The notes under the pieces are model-generated. The model did no database searches, was not told the origin of the DNA, and saw only the letters and a program-made list of their open reading frames with translations. This document shows, piece by piece, positions 13,649 through 24,177 of a stretch of 47,823 nucleotides of DNA (the first letter of the stretch is position 1; each line of letters begins with the position of its first letter). Source of the DNA: a virus; the IMG/VR virus record IMGVR_UViG_3300034374_010260, positions 1 through 47,823 of that record, one strand, 5' to 3'. The translations under genes were made by a program, and so were the position numbers.

Positions 13649-13680
13649 TCCTTGTTAACTCATTGCAATAAAAGCACTAA

Positions 13681-14805
13681 CTACTCTTTAATTGCAGGTT
13701 TCCCATCCTTTGGTGACTCATTATCGTCTCCTATTTTAGGTGCTTCTCCAGGCTCAAAAGTATAGTGCTTTCCATGCCTTTGGCGGAGATGACCCTCATA
13801 TTCTCCTTCTAATTCATGGAATACATGAATATGCGTAAAATCATCCCAGAGTTGCTCTTCCCCATCTCTTTTCCTTACTACATGGTCACAGATGCTATGA
13901 GTGGTTACACACATTTTAAGACCAGCTGGCACCCATCTATTCCATCCCAAATATAGGTCTTGTGTCCCTTTACCCTCATAACCATCAAAATGAGCTAAAC
14001 TTAAAGCTTTCTTGGAGAGAATAGTTGCACCTAACCCTACCCAATCCGTAGGCACTATAGCACCTTTTCCTATAGCAGGGTACGCATACTCCATCCATCC
14101 CCTTTTTCTCCACCTTTTTGCATTTAACTCATAAACATTACCTAAAGGCTCACATTTTTTTATTTCCTCATCCGTGTCTCGCAATTCCTTAAACAGAGCT
14201 TCATCCTCTTCAGTGGCTTCCTTTAATTTTTTTTCTAGCTCCTCCCGTTTATCGGAAAGTTCTTTTGGCACTTTTCTTTCCTCTACATGCACATCTTCTT
14301 CAATGTGTTTATACTGCGTGCCCCTTCCCCCTAAAAATGGTCCACCCCCTTGAGATGGATAGCTACACATTGCTACATCATAATATCCATTATCAAATCG
14401 CAGGCAATCTATTGCCACCCTAATTGTATTAGGTTGCACAAGGACATCAGACTCAGCACTAAAAAAATAATCAGCTGACCATTTTCTACCCAACGCAAAT
14501 GCTTCTCCCTGCATCTGTGCAATTAATAACTGCGCATCCTCTTTGTAATTTTTGACATCATCATCGCTGATTGCAATAGGGTGAAAAATGCACTCCACCC
14601 AATCTGGCATATATCTAAATACATCTTGTTGCGCTTGAGCCTTTATCTGTTCACTTGTATCCCCAATAAACAGTAACTTTATATCTAGCCCCAACTCTTC
14701 ACATTCTGCTATAGCAGATGCCATCCTTCTACCAAAGTTTGGTAATGCATAACCATATCGTTTGGTGGCATAGGTTGCTATAACCAATTTATTTCTACTA
14801 TACAT
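13681..14805 (-). CDS. Glycosyltransferase-like protein
   Basis: 374 aa. The N-terminus (VIATYATKRYGYALPNFGRR) and the SADYFFSAESDVLVQPNTI block, with an acidic DxD-like ESDV, resemble GT-A-fold glycosyltransferases. Later LGATILSKKALSLAHFDGY and GTQDLYLGWNRW fit the acceptor/catalytic half. A charged coiled coil is inserted in the middle (about 185-215, ELEKKLKEATEEDEALFKEL). It follows the distal tail genes, so it may modify virion proteins or host surface glycans rather than DNA. Sugar and acceptor unknown. Confidence 0.65.
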   Translation of the reverse strand: MYSRNKLVIATYATKRYGYALPNFGRRMASAIAECEELGLDIKLLFIGDTSEQIKAQAQQDVFRYMPDWVECIFHPIAISDDDVKNYKEDAQLLIAQMQGEAFALGRKWSADYFFSAESDVLVQPNTIRVAIDCLRFDNGYYDVAMCSYPSQGGGPFLGGRGTQYKHIEEDVHVEERKVPKELSDKREELEKKLKEATEEDEALFKELRDTDEEIKKCEPLGNVYELNAKRWRKRGWMEYAYPAIGKGAIVPTDWVGLGATILSKKALSLAHFDGYEGKGTQDLYLGWNRWVPAGLKMCVTTHSICDHVVRKRDGEEQLWDDFTHIHVFHELEGEYEGHLRQRHGKHYTFEPGEAPKIGDDNESPKDGKPAIKE

Positions 14806-14861
14806 ATAAATATTATTAATTGTTTATAATTTATAACTCAAGTAATTAATGATTCCGTATC

Positions 14862-17800
14862 CTAAGTAGATTCGGCGGGCTCCTCATAGTCTGGGCTTAC
14901 CGTATTCAGCATCGATGGGTCATGCCCTATTATATGCTTTGTTCCGAGCCTGACCATTGGCAGCTGCGGGATGGCAACCATGCAAGCATTATAATCGTAC
15001 AACATAACATCTGGGCTTCCACCCGAAAACCCACGGTATGTGCCTTTCTTAATATCATAAGCTTTTGCCCTGTCACTTGTAAAATATTCTAAAGCTTGGA
15101 CAGCCCTTATGTGGCTTACTCTAGTTCCTGCGGTAGTAAATGAAAAATCAAATCTATGATTATTTTTATTAGTTAGCCTCTTTCCATTATTATACTCTGT
15201 ATGGAACATCTCGACTTCAGCATCCTTGAACTCGCAGACGATAGTTGCGCTTCTTTCCCTTCCATTAAATAACACACCGCCGACCGCATACATTGGTCTT
15301 ATCGGCACTCCTGCGACATTATAAGGTAGGTCTGTTCTATTGTTATAGGCACTTTCGTAATAAGTGCTATTCACACCCATAGGTGAAACCTTCATGAAAT
15401 TAAGACTAAACAACTCATCATTTATTTCACCTGCAAGGCTTGTCCTTACTAGATATGTGTTTGCTATGGGTCTTTCATAGGTGAACTGAGAAGCTATAAA
15501 CTTTGTGCTTTGCGTACTAACATCACCTGCAGAACTAGTGGTGGTTGAAGATGTATATGTATCAAACTTGGTGCTAGAGAAATTGTTTATTTCAGCAACA
15601 TGATACATTTTATTAGACGAAACTCTCTCCTCATTAGTAATAGTTGGGGTAAACCCAGTAATGCCAATATTGTCTACAAACTCCGTATCTGATTCTGTGC
15701 TGTAAGTGAATATAGGAAAGTTTGATGAACTCTTTTCCGCAATTAGAGTTCTTGTGCTTTCCACAGATACCCCTTTTCTGAAATGCGAATATGTATAAGT
15801 CTTACTGCTTGAGAATATTAAATAGGGAGCATCTAGGATAGGCAGATTCGCGGCATGACCATTACTGCCATTCCATGCATGGATCGCATTTGTATTATCA
15901 GGGTGAAAATATGGGCTGGAGCCGACATTCGCATAATAATGAGCGCCACCTCTTCTTACTGGAATGAAATTTGTATTAGCGACATCCGTATAGAAAGGTT
16001 TATCGACCCCATAATCCGATTCGTCCTGCCAATGGTTCTGCATATTTATTACGGGCTCATAAACATTTAGATAATACTGCCTGTAGACATGCCTTAATAT
16101 ATCTGAATGAGCATAAAGTACTTTTTGAGGCACATATTCGTAAGTAAATTTATAATCCTTTGAAAATCCATATGCTGTATTGCCTGCACCAGCATCCCAG
16201 ACAGTTGTTGATGTATATGGTTCTTTTTTTGAATTATGCTCATAATATGTATGAGTTATTGTATATGATGATACAGAGGTTGAATCACCCCCATCAGCCT
16301 TCACAACAAGCGTACCCGATATAGTGTCAGTGGTGCGTAATTGACCACTTGTAATTTGGGTAGTTGATCTTCCTGTAATAGAATAACTAGCTGACATGCT
16401 AGCGTTTGAGGTGATGAACTCCTGGTCTAAATATGGAGTATCCCCAATCGAACTAAGAACTGCTTTATACGTTATTGTTTTAGATTGAACCCAATTTGTA
16501 TCATATAGCTTAGTTGAACTAATATTAGAACCTATATTGAATGACATAACATATGACTCATTATTTGGCACAGTTCGTACTGCTCTAGTCGTTTTTACAG
16601 CCTCTTTTCTGCCACAACGATGATATATGGTGCTAAAAGCCCTATAGGTCATTGGCTTATAATAATACGGGATTCCTGCAGGTGAAGTCCTTTCCCCTTC
16701 TTGCAAACCCTCTTGAAAGCCTTGCTGGTAATCCACATACATCTGCCGTGTTTTTAAAGACCCACAAACTCCATCAGTAACTTCTGTTTCACTAAAAGGA
16801 GCATAAGATTGTACGGAGGAACTGGTATATGGATATGTTTCTCCAGTGAAACATATATCGCTAGAAACTCTGAAATGATCTAATTTTTTATATGTAACAT
16901 ATGTTAAATTATACCGCCACCCATGACGCACTGGCACTTCTTCGTAAGTCTCAGATGTATAAGCATGAGAAAATGCTGATGTTGAAACGGTGTCATATAA
17001 ATATCTAACCTTTCTTCCTGCCTCCGCAGGTATATTTACAGTTCTCGCCTCTACGGTCTTATCGGTATCACTCCTATCTGACCCTGTCCCAGTCTGGATT
17101 TTTCCAGTAAATCTGACCGTTGAGCGTATTGTTGTATAGCTTACTTCTAAAGTATTACCATTTGTGTCATAACTCGTATAATCCTTTAGCCCCATTTTGG
17201 TATTCTTATAAGTCAAACCTTCCACCAATTCAGATGGTATCTTGTCTGCACTTATCCCAAAGTATTGAACCGTTTCATACCTTTGACCGATATAATAAGT
17301 CTTCCTCTCATGCTCCGCAGGAGCTAATACAATACTTTTAACTCTGTCGGTATGCCCACACTCCCCAACTGTTGTTTCAACCCAAATCTTATAGCTTTCA
17401 GATTCAGTTTCTCCTAGATTAGCAATAGGCTCACGGGTGAACACATAACTATATGTCGATATATAATCATTGACAGTTAATGTTGAGAACTGTGACTTAG
17501 GAAGCTCGGGTCGAGCAACGAATCTTTTATCTGGTACGAGAGCCACCGTCTCTGCATCATCTTCTGCTCCTACCACTTCTTTACACAGCGTGCCCTTAAA
17601 CTGATGACTGACATGCCTATTAACAAGCTTTTCATACTCGTCAATATCGCAGACCATAAAAGAATGAAAAGGGCTATCAGCACTTAAATTAAACCCAGAT
17701 ATAACAGTTTGATTACCTTCTATGTCACGACCCCTAGGGTCTTCAGCAAATGTTAAAACTTTTTTTGTATCAGTAGTTCTAAACTTAAAATTAGTTGTTC

Positions 17801-18560
17801 TTTCTGTAGTACAAGTATTAGTTATATCATAAATTATTGTTCCACCATTTTCTCTATAGGAGCTAGTGGTTTTATGCGTCGAATAATCTGAATAAGAAAG
17901 CTTTGTTTCCGTGGTAACCTGATGGTCTCCAGCGGTCATAGATGTAGGAGTTGTTGTGGTCATCCACTTACTCGCCTTAATCTTTCGATATTTAGTTATG
18001 GATTTCCTCTGGACAGATGTACCACCAAATTTATGTGAAATACTAACTGTGTCTCCCTCCCCCTCTTTGGTTGGGCGATAAACAGTCTGGTAGGTACTTA
18101 CTAAGCCGACAAAGCCTTCAAATAACCCTTTGACATTACTTGTTTTATAGTTCGACTTTTCATTAACCTCAATAGTCTTACCATCTGGTGCAACTATAGT
18201 GGCACTTTTTCTTGTGTAATTTTGCGTTACACTTTGCCCCCTGTCAAAGGTTCCAGAGGTTCGGTGATTATTATAGTAGCTGGAAGCCCTAAGCTTAGAC
18301 TCAACCTCCGTAGACTTTTCCCTTACCTTAGTCTCTGCTATTACTTGATTCGTGAATGACCGACTGGTCGAATATTTCTCTGTGTCTGATGCGACATATG
18401 TCTCAAACCAATATTTACCATACTTAGAAGTTGTGGTTGTTAGATCAATTACATTTCTACTATTGGAATTACTATTCTGCCTTACGGCAATTAAATCTAT
18501 ATCTCTGTGGTTATTAGCACCACCATGAGGCTCAACAGTTCTGGAAATATTATAGTTCAC
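14862..18560 (-). CDS. Very large distal-tail/fibre protein, unrecognised (1232 aa)
   Basis: Rich in Ser, Thr and Tyr with few hydrophobic stretches, and long alternating segments such as SVSSYTITHTYYEHNSK, suggesting an extended beta-structured fibre. I recognise no domain. Its start overlaps the preceding gene by 4 nt, and it closes the distal-tail series after the tape measure. That position, where central fibre or receptor-binding proteins lie in long-tailed phages, suggests host contact. Confidence 0.7.
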   Translation of the reverse strand: MNYNISRTVEPHGGANNHRDIDLIAVRQNSNSNSRNVIDLTTTTSKYGKYWFETYVASDTEKYSTSRSFTNQVIAETKVREKSTEVESKLRASSYYNNHRTSGTFDRGQSVTQNYTRKSATIVAPDGKTIEVNEKSNYKTSNVKGLFEGFVGLVSTYQTVYRPTKEGEGDTVSISHKFGGTSVQRKSITKYRKIKASKWMTTTTPTSMTAGDHQVTTETKLSYSDYSTHKTTSSYRENGGTIIYDITNTCTTERTTNFKFRTTDTKKVLTFAEDPRGRDIEGNQTVISGFNLSADSPFHSFMVCDIDEYEKLVNRHVSHQFKGTLCKEVVGAEDDAETVALVPDKRFVARPELPKSQFSTLTVNDYISTYSYVFTREPIANLGETESESYKIWVETTVGECGHTDRVKSIVLAPAEHERKTYYIGQRYETVQYFGISADKIPSELVEGLTYKNTKMGLKDYTSYDTNGNTLEVSYTTIRSTVRFTGKIQTGTGSDRSDTDKTVEARTVNIPAEAGRKVRYLYDTVSTSAFSHAYTSETYEEVPVRHGWRYNLTYVTYKKLDHFRVSSDICFTGETYPYTSSSVQSYAPFSETEVTDGVCGSLKTRQMYVDYQQGFQEGLQEGERTSPAGIPYYYKPMTYRAFSTIYHRCGRKEAVKTTRAVRTVPNNESYVMSFNIGSNISSTKLYDTNWVQSKTITYKAVLSSIGDTPYLDQEFITSNASMSASYSITGRSTTQITSGQLRTTDTISGTLVVKADGGDSTSVSSYTITHTYYEHNSKKEPYTSTTVWDAGAGNTAYGFSKDYKFTYEYVPQKVLYAHSDILRHVYRQYYLNVYEPVINMQNHWQDESDYGVDKPFYTDVANTNFIPVRRGGAHYYANVGSSPYFHPDNTNAIHAWNGSNGHAANLPILDAPYLIFSSSKTYTYSHFRKGVSVESTRTLIAEKSSSNFPIFTYSTESDTEFVDNIGITGFTPTITNEERVSSNKMYHVAEINNFSSTKFDTYTSSTTTSSAGDVSTQSTKFIASQFTYERPIANTYLVRTSLAGEINDELFSLNFMKVSPMGVNSTYYESAYNNRTDLPYNVAGVPIRPMYAVGGVLFNGRERSATIVCEFKDAEVEMFHTEYNNGKRLTNKNNHRFDFSFTTAGTRVSHIRAVQALEYFTSDRAKAYDIKKGTYRGFSGGSPDVMLYDYNACMVAIPQLPMVRLGTKHIIGHDPSMLNTVSPDYEEPAEST

Positions 18561-19135
18561 GCATAATATAACTCATGTGTATAAAATGGAATTATTTCTT
18601 TCTGTGAATCATCATAAGAATAGTATGCAATCTTTGGGTAGATTCTAATATGACCACATCCAGTAAACTTTTGAACATAAAAATTTGGTCCAATAAACGC
18701 CAAAAGTATTTGAACATCGGTAGGCAATTCCTTCTCTAGATTGAATAGGGTATCAGGCTTACTATTACTTACTCTATATGTAGCATAATCTACATTATTT
18801 TCCCTCATTTTGACCTCTAGGTACAACCAATTCTCTTCATCCTCTTTTGTTACTGATCCGATGTCTTCCTTGTTTTCTGGGAATAACCCATTAACCATTC
18901 CATTTGGCACTGTCAGGGTGGCTTTCGGATTTTCACCCGATGTCTGATCCTTGAACACAACATCCCAATGCGTGCAGGTTGCCGAAGAAGCTTCTTCTAG
19001 GTTTGTATCAACAACAACTTTGTCACCAAAAGTGCTGACTAGAACATTATTTCCGCCTTGGACTTGTATTTTCTTTCTAGCCCTGGCTTCAAGTTCTATT
19101 TTCCTCTCAAGGTTTCTTAGATGTGCATCATTCAT
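18557..19135 (-). CDS. Distal tail protein, unrecognised (192 aa)
   Basis: A charged helix at the N-terminus (LRNLERKIELEARARKKI) is followed by a beta-rich body (KATLTVPNGMVNGLF; IRIYPKIAYYSY). The short helix could dock on a neighbouring tail protein. Start and stop overlap both neighbours by 4 nt, so it is coupled with the 305- and 1232-aa proteins. Probably part of the tail tip. Confidence 0.65.
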   Translation of the reverse strand: MNDAHLRNLERKIELEARARKKIQVQGGNNVLVSTFGDKVVVDTNLEEASSATCTHWDVVFKDQTSGENPKATLTVPNGMVNGLFPENKEDIGSVTKEDEENWLYLEVKMRENNVDYATYRVSNSKPDTLFNLEKELPTDVQILLAFIGPNFYVQKFTGCGHIRIYPKIAYYSYDDSQKEIIPFYTHELYYA

Positions 19136-20049
19136 AGAAAGCTAGAATCAAAACGAGTATCAGCAATACCACTTTTTTCATCGGATCGGTATAGCAATCC
19201 ATTCCACCCTAAATATCCACTTAGCGTAAAATCTACTTCCTGCCTAAACGCAGACCCTATAACCTCATGGGTTACCGAAGTTACCAACCAATTATAATCT
19301 GCATCAACCCCTCCCTTTGCCTCTGAGAATAACTCCGTATCAACATAATCCACTGGTGGGTCTACCTTTGCACCTACTGCATATATATATCCCCCATCCA
19401 TAGGGTCGTTACTGATCTTTTGCTTAAAATCATTAGGTGCATGGGAAACAATAATAACTTTTAAAACAACTGAGAAATCTAGGTATTGTGTTACGCCTGG
19501 TAGATCATACATCGCTTCCTTTGGGAAATACCTAAAGCGCATACCCCCAGCAGTACCACTACTCTCAAAGAACGCCTGATTTGATCCATTGGGTCCTCCC
19601 CCACTTACCTGCCCTCCGAACTTGTATCCAAATGCCTCATCCTCCTTATGGGCATCTGGGCTATTTGCTGGAATGTCTTTACCTTCCTTAAAAAATGGAT
19701 GCGTCTGGATCGGTTCAGCTTTAGCACTAGACTCGACGCTATACCTCACGAAATAATCACCACTCATGCAACCTTTGTATGTACAAGTAACAGTACCTAA
19801 TCCAGCAGACATTCTCTGCACTCCGTAATTAGTTCTGACCAATGAATCATATGTCGGATGGTTTTCTGATGCCCTTCCGTGCCTAACTACATCACTATAA
19901 GGTCCTATATAACTCACAGTAGCCGTGATAATTCCATCCATATCTTGTGAGAAATTCTCGTTGGTTTGCTTGAGGTTGCCATCTAACTCTCCCGCACTTA
20001 ATGAGGCTGGAGAACCATAAATTGTAATTGGTATTTCTGGGTCTGTCAT
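19132..20049 (-). CDS. Distal tail protein, unrecognised (305 aa)
   Basis: First gene after the tape measure, the usual place of a distal tail (Dit-like) or tip protein. The sequence is Gly/Ser-rich and beta-like (GLGTVTCTYKGCMSGDYFVR; FRQEVDFTLSGYLGWNG) with a Gly-rich loop (GGQVSGGGPNGSN). Residues 225-280, with VGAKVDPPVDYVDTELFSEA, may form a separate lobe. I do not recognise a family. It starts 3 nt after the tape-measure stop. Confidence 0.65.
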   Translation of the reverse strand: MTDPEIPITIYGSPASLSAGELDGNLKQTNENFSQDMDGIITATVSYIGPYSDVVRHGRASENHPTYDSLVRTNYGVQRMSAGLGTVTCTYKGCMSGDYFVRYSVESSAKAEPIQTHPFFKEGKDIPANSPDAHKEDEAFGYKFGGQVSGGGPNGSNQAFFESSGTAGGMRFRYFPKEAMYDLPGVTQYLDFSVVLKVIIVSHAPNDFKQKISNDPMDGGYIYAVGAKVDPPVDYVDTELFSEAKGGVDADYNWLVTSVTHEVIGSAFRQEVDFTLSGYLGWNGLLYRSDEKSGIADTRFDSSFL

Positions 20050-20051
20050 AA

Positions 20052-23000
20052 TTAAAAATTAATTGGCTCAATTGCTGGCTGGGCATCTAAAGACTTCTGC
20101 TTTATACTTGCCTTGAGAATTTCTGCTGATCGTAACAATTCATTCGATGCTTTAACCTGCGCACTTGCACCATTTATCAAGTGATTATTAACTGATGATG
20201 AAACCATCTCCCACTTTCCTGCCTTCTGTCCCTTGATCAATGGTGTCATTTCTTTTGGTGCTGGCTTAAGTTTATAGAAAGGCTCAGCTATGCCTTGATT
20301 AAACGCCGCAAGCACATCTGCGGGCATAGCCTCTCCATCACTACTTTCTGCCCCTTGGTTAAATGCTGCAAGCACATCTGCGGGCATAGCCTCGCTCTTA
20401 CTGCTTTCTTCCTTTACCATCTCCCATCTCCCAGCTTTCTTACCGCCAATCATAGTGGCATTATCTTCCTTATTGGGTTTTAATGTGAAGAAAGGCTTTA
20501 TTACTTTTTTCTGGAAACTTTCACTAATAGGCTCTTCAGTAATACTTGGACGAGTAGGTGCCACGAATGGTCGATCATCAGTCTTCTCTTCACCCAATCT
20601 ACTTTTGGGCATTTCTTGCGTGCCAAACACTCGATTTATTGGCTCTACCTTTTTCATTAAGGTTGCCTTTGTGTCCATTATAGTTGGCGATTCTGGCATA
20701 TTCTTTAGACCCATCCTTTTTAACAACTCATGCACGTTGTCATATTCTGGCATCCCTCCTATATCGATTCTGCTAGGTATCTGCCTGAATACTCCACTTA
20801 AATCCTCTATGCCAGCAACCTTTCTATTTGCATTGGCAATCATTGGGGCTGCACGAAGTTGAGGCATCTCAAGCTCCCTACTTCCTTCAGAATATGCACC
20901 CAACAGCCCCTCCATCATAGCTAATTCTTGATAGCGCTCTAATTGCGTGGGAGCTTTCTGATCTACCTTGTCTCTGAAATTTTCGTCAATTCTACCCTCG
21001 CCCGAACTAGTTCTGCTCAATCGGGTTATAAAATCTAAAAACTCATTATAATTATTAAATCCACCTTTTAGTTCACCATTTATCTTCCCAATAAGAGCAG
21101 CTTCATTCTCAACCAACTGCCCCTTCTCATCATATACTGGCTTCGCGGTTTTCATTATTCTAATAGTATCTAACAATGAAGTGGCTATACTTTCTCCTTG
21201 AGCCTTAAAATCTTCCATAGACCTTTTAAAATTAATTTCGTTATACTCCGTTGCCACACTTTGTGCAATAGGTGCAGAGGGGACTAGCTTGTTCCATTGT
21301 GCTATAAAACCTTTCATTTGATTGGACTGCTCCTCTGGGTCGCCTTTCTTTTGAAAGCTCTTCTTGATATCTTCTAGCTTTAGTTCATCAAGCATCGCGA
21401 TGAACTCTTTTACATTTTCTGCACCAGTAATCGTCGGCACAAACGGAGCTGAATATGAGGCGGTTGCAGCCTGAGTTTCACCTAAAGCGATTTGGTCTGG
21501 TATTTCTGAGAAATTAGAGACAGTTGTATTTAGAGCATCTAATGAATTTTTAAGAGCAAGATTGCTATCAATAAGCTGATCTTCTGGGTCAAATCCATAC
21601 ACTCCTCCACCAGCACCTATCTTTGTTTTGGAATCCCCAGTTACGGACGGCATGAACCCTCTAACTTCATAATCTCCAAGCAACGGGTCTTTTCTCTCAT
21701 AAATATTACCCTCATTCTTTGGCACCCCTGGTGCAAAATCAGATAAAGGTGGCTTATCAAATTCATACGCCTCTATCTCTTTATCAAACGCCGTTATCTT
21801 TTCTTTCAGCTTTTGTATTGCTAAAGAATCTCTAACTGGTGCCATCTCAAGCTCTTTGAGCTCTATTCGCAATCCCTTAGCTCCATCTACAAGTGAATTG
21901 AACGCCTCGGTAATCTTTGCATTAGCATTCTTTACATCCTCGTCATAATTATCATCAAGTGCATTTTGAATATCTCCAGCAAAACTCTCTATGCGTCTTT
22001 TATCCCTTGCATAAACCTCATTAAATAATATCTCGCCTTTATCAATTTTTGGCGTTTTTCCTAAATGCTCATCCGATATCTGCACGATTCTCTCGTAATA
22101 ATTCTCTAAGTCCATCAATGATTTTTTAAGCTTTTTCGCATTCGATATCTCCTTAGCTTTCTCAAAGACTTCTAAGCCTCTTTCGCCTTTCGCATTATGC
22201 TCATTGACCTTTTCTTGTCTACCTGCTGCAAATTTATCTAAATGCGCGAATAGACTACTGAACCCCTTGCTTATACCTCTACTATCAAATAATGTTTGTT
22301 GGTCTTCAAACCCATGCCTTCTTAAAATAAACCTCAGAGAGCCACTATTTAAATTATTAATGTCTTTTAATACCTCTCGCAAGGAACCCTTTACCATCTG
22401 CTCCTCTGGGTTCACCATGTTAATTTTTTGACCCTTCATGCCAGCTACAAGTTCCCTAGCACTTCCCATTATGGAGTGTCCAAGACTGGTATCCATGCCC
22501 TCAAAGCTCCTAAAGGAACTGAGTACTTTATCACCATGCTTTTCATATAAATCATCTACATGACTCACAGCCTTTGCCAGTGCCGCGGGGTCTCCAGATA
22601 GCATCTCCTGTAAATTGCCATGGTTCCTCTTAAACGCTTCAGTTTTAGCCTCTCTTACTGCCGCCATATCCTCTTTATCATCAGGAGTTAAATTTGCCTT
22701 GATTCTCTCAATAGACGCAGAAAAGAATGCTATAAATGGAGATAACGCACTTAACAACATAGGTGATATTTTTGCAAAGCCCAATAATATGCGATCCACA
22801 AAAGCAACAGCAATATCACCAAGGGCATTACCCAACCCACTTACGGAGGATGAGTCAATTGATATCATATTAGCCAAGGTATCAAACACTCTCTGAAATG
22901 TTTGCAATATAAACTTAGCAGCTTTCGCAAAAGCAGACTTCATGATAGCGATCAAATAATCAAAAAACTTATCATCTCTAATAAGCTTCTTTATAAACGC

Positions 23001-24176
23001 CCACTCTTGCTGGAATCTTTGCCCAAGACCCTGCCAATCAAAATTGCGCATTCTCTGCATACCTTGCTCCATGAAATCAAGTATGTCTTTGAATACTGGT
23101 TTTAGAACCTCTCCGAGCTTGATAAAATTATTCATCGAGGTACGAGTTATTCTGGCAAATCTAAAGCCGAGAGTGTCCATCATTTTAGCAGTAGCTTGAG
23201 CTTGCGAACCACTAGGGTCTTCAAGTGCTTCAACCATACCGACAAAATTTGTAGACTTAGCCAAAGTTAAAGCGGCGTTGCCAGCCTCAACTGATCCAAA
23301 TAAATTACGCATAGAAATTTGGCGAGACTTCGCATAATCCCCAAGCATCTTCACCACATCTACAAGCCGTCCACCTTCCTTTATATACTCCTCAAAGGGT
23401 TTTCCACGGGATGCCTGCAAGAAAGCCATATTAGCCTTATCCCCAGTCCTTGATATTTCAATTAAAAACTGCCTTAACTGAGTTGTACCGACTCGAGTCA
23501 AAGTACCAGTCGCTGCTAACGCAGATATAGAACCAAATAAGTCATCCAATCTAAGTCCTAGAGACCCAGCTGTTGGTAATATCTGATACATATAATCAGC
23601 TAATTCTCTGAAAGTAGTCTTAGACATTGCGACCGACTTAAACATTAAGTCAGAAACATATTGCATATCATAAACTCCTTGACCATAAGAGTTCACCACA
23701 TTTGTTAAAGCGTCGACCGATGTTTTAAGGTCAGTAACTCCAGCTATCGCAGCCTCTTGTGCTACCTTTAAAAATCCCTCATCTAAACCTTCTGGTGCTA
23801 CACCCGCAGAGATAGCCTGATACATACCTTTTGAAACTTCTTCTGGCATAATACCAAACTCCTCCGAGAAGGATAACGCATCACGCTTCATCTCCTCAAA
23901 GAATGCTCTATTGGCATTTGGAAGCAAGGTATAGACCTCCATCATGTTCTTCTCAAACTTAGAGAAAGCTTTTGCTGATGCACCTAATACAGCAGGCACA
24001 CCACCTAATATAGTTAAGCCAGCCGTGTTTCCAGCAAAGCTCAATGCTCCCCTTAATGATGCTCCGATACCTCTACTGAGTTTACCTAGCGTCGAGATGC
24101 GATCATTCACATCATCCATTGCTCTCTTAAACTGCTTGGTATCAGCAGCGATTCTTACTTGTGCTGTTGCTGGCAT
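20052..24176 (-). CDS. Tail tape measure protein (TP901 family)
   Basis: 1374 aa. The N-terminal 350 residues match the TP901 pattern: FKRAMDDVNDRISTLGKLSR, a Gly/Ala hydrophobic stretch (ASLRGALSFAGNTAGLTILG), FEKNMMEVYTLLPN and EEVSKGMYQAISAG. Long helical regions follow, with an internal hydrophobic stretch around 440-490. The length sets the tail length; by the usual ~1.5 Angstrom per residue rule about 200 nm would be expected. The C-terminus has a duplicated motif (AMPADVLAAFNQG twice; KAGRWEMV/KAGKWEMV). It starts just after the 210-aa gene. Confidence 0.9.
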   Translation of the reverse strand: MPATAQVRIAADTKQFKRAMDDVNDRISTLGKLSRGIGASLRGALSFAGNTAGLTILGGVPAVLGASAKAFSKFEKNMMEVYTLLPNANRAFFEEMKRDALSFSEEFGIMPEEVSKGMYQAISAGVAPEGLDEGFLKVAQEAAIAGVTDLKTSVDALTNVVNSYGQGVYDMQYVSDLMFKSVAMSKTTFRELADYMYQILPTAGSLGLRLDDLFGSISALAATGTLTRVGTTQLRQFLIEISRTGDKANMAFLQASRGKPFEEYIKEGGRLVDVVKMLGDYAKSRQISMRNLFGSVEAGNAALTLAKSTNFVGMVEALEDPSGSQAQATAKMMDTLGFRFARITRTSMNNFIKLGEVLKPVFKDILDFMEQGMQRMRNFDWQGLGQRFQQEWAFIKKLIRDDKFFDYLIAIMKSAFAKAAKFILQTFQRVFDTLANMISIDSSSVSGLGNALGDIAVAFVDRILLGFAKISPMLLSALSPFIAFFSASIERIKANLTPDDKEDMAAVREAKTEAFKRNHGNLQEMLSGDPAALAKAVSHVDDLYEKHGDKVLSSFRSFEGMDTSLGHSIMGSARELVAGMKGQKINMVNPEEQMVKGSLREVLKDINNLNSGSLRFILRRHGFEDQQTLFDSRGISKGFSSLFAHLDKFAAGRQEKVNEHNAKGERGLEVFEKAKEISNAKKLKKSLMDLENYYERIVQISDEHLGKTPKIDKGEILFNEVYARDKRRIESFAGDIQNALDDNYDEDVKNANAKITEAFNSLVDGAKGLRIELKELEMAPVRDSLAIQKLKEKITAFDKEIEAYEFDKPPLSDFAPGVPKNEGNIYERKDPLLGDYEVRGFMPSVTGDSKTKIGAGGGVYGFDPEDQLIDSNLALKNSLDALNTTVSNFSEIPDQIALGETQAATASYSAPFVPTITGAENVKEFIAMLDELKLEDIKKSFQKKGDPEEQSNQMKGFIAQWNKLVPSAPIAQSVATEYNEINFKRSMEDFKAQGESIATSLLDTIRIMKTAKPVYDEKGQLVENEAALIGKINGELKGGFNNYNEFLDFITRLSRTSSGEGRIDENFRDKVDQKAPTQLERYQELAMMEGLLGAYSEGSRELEMPQLRAAPMIANANRKVAGIEDLSGVFRQIPSRIDIGGMPEYDNVHELLKRMGLKNMPESPTIMDTKATLMKKVEPINRVFGTQEMPKSRLGEEKTDDRPFVAPTRPSITEEPISESFQKKVIKPFFTLKPNKEDNATMIGGKKAGRWEMVKEESSKSEAMPADVLAAFNQGAESSDGEAMPADVLAAFNQGIAEPFYKLKPAPKEMTPLIKGQKAGKWEMVSSSVNNHLINGASAQVKASNELLRSAEILKASIKQKSLDAQPAIEPINF
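20293..20393. repeat. 60-bp-period duplication in the tape measure gene
   Basis: Copies at 20293-20333 and 20353-20393 share a 26-bp identical core, GCAAGCACATCTGCGGGCAT and six further bases. They encode the repeated peptide EAMPADVLAAFNQG. In-frame duplication probably arose by slippage and could alter tail length slightly. Confidence 0.85.
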
Positions 24177-24177
24177 A

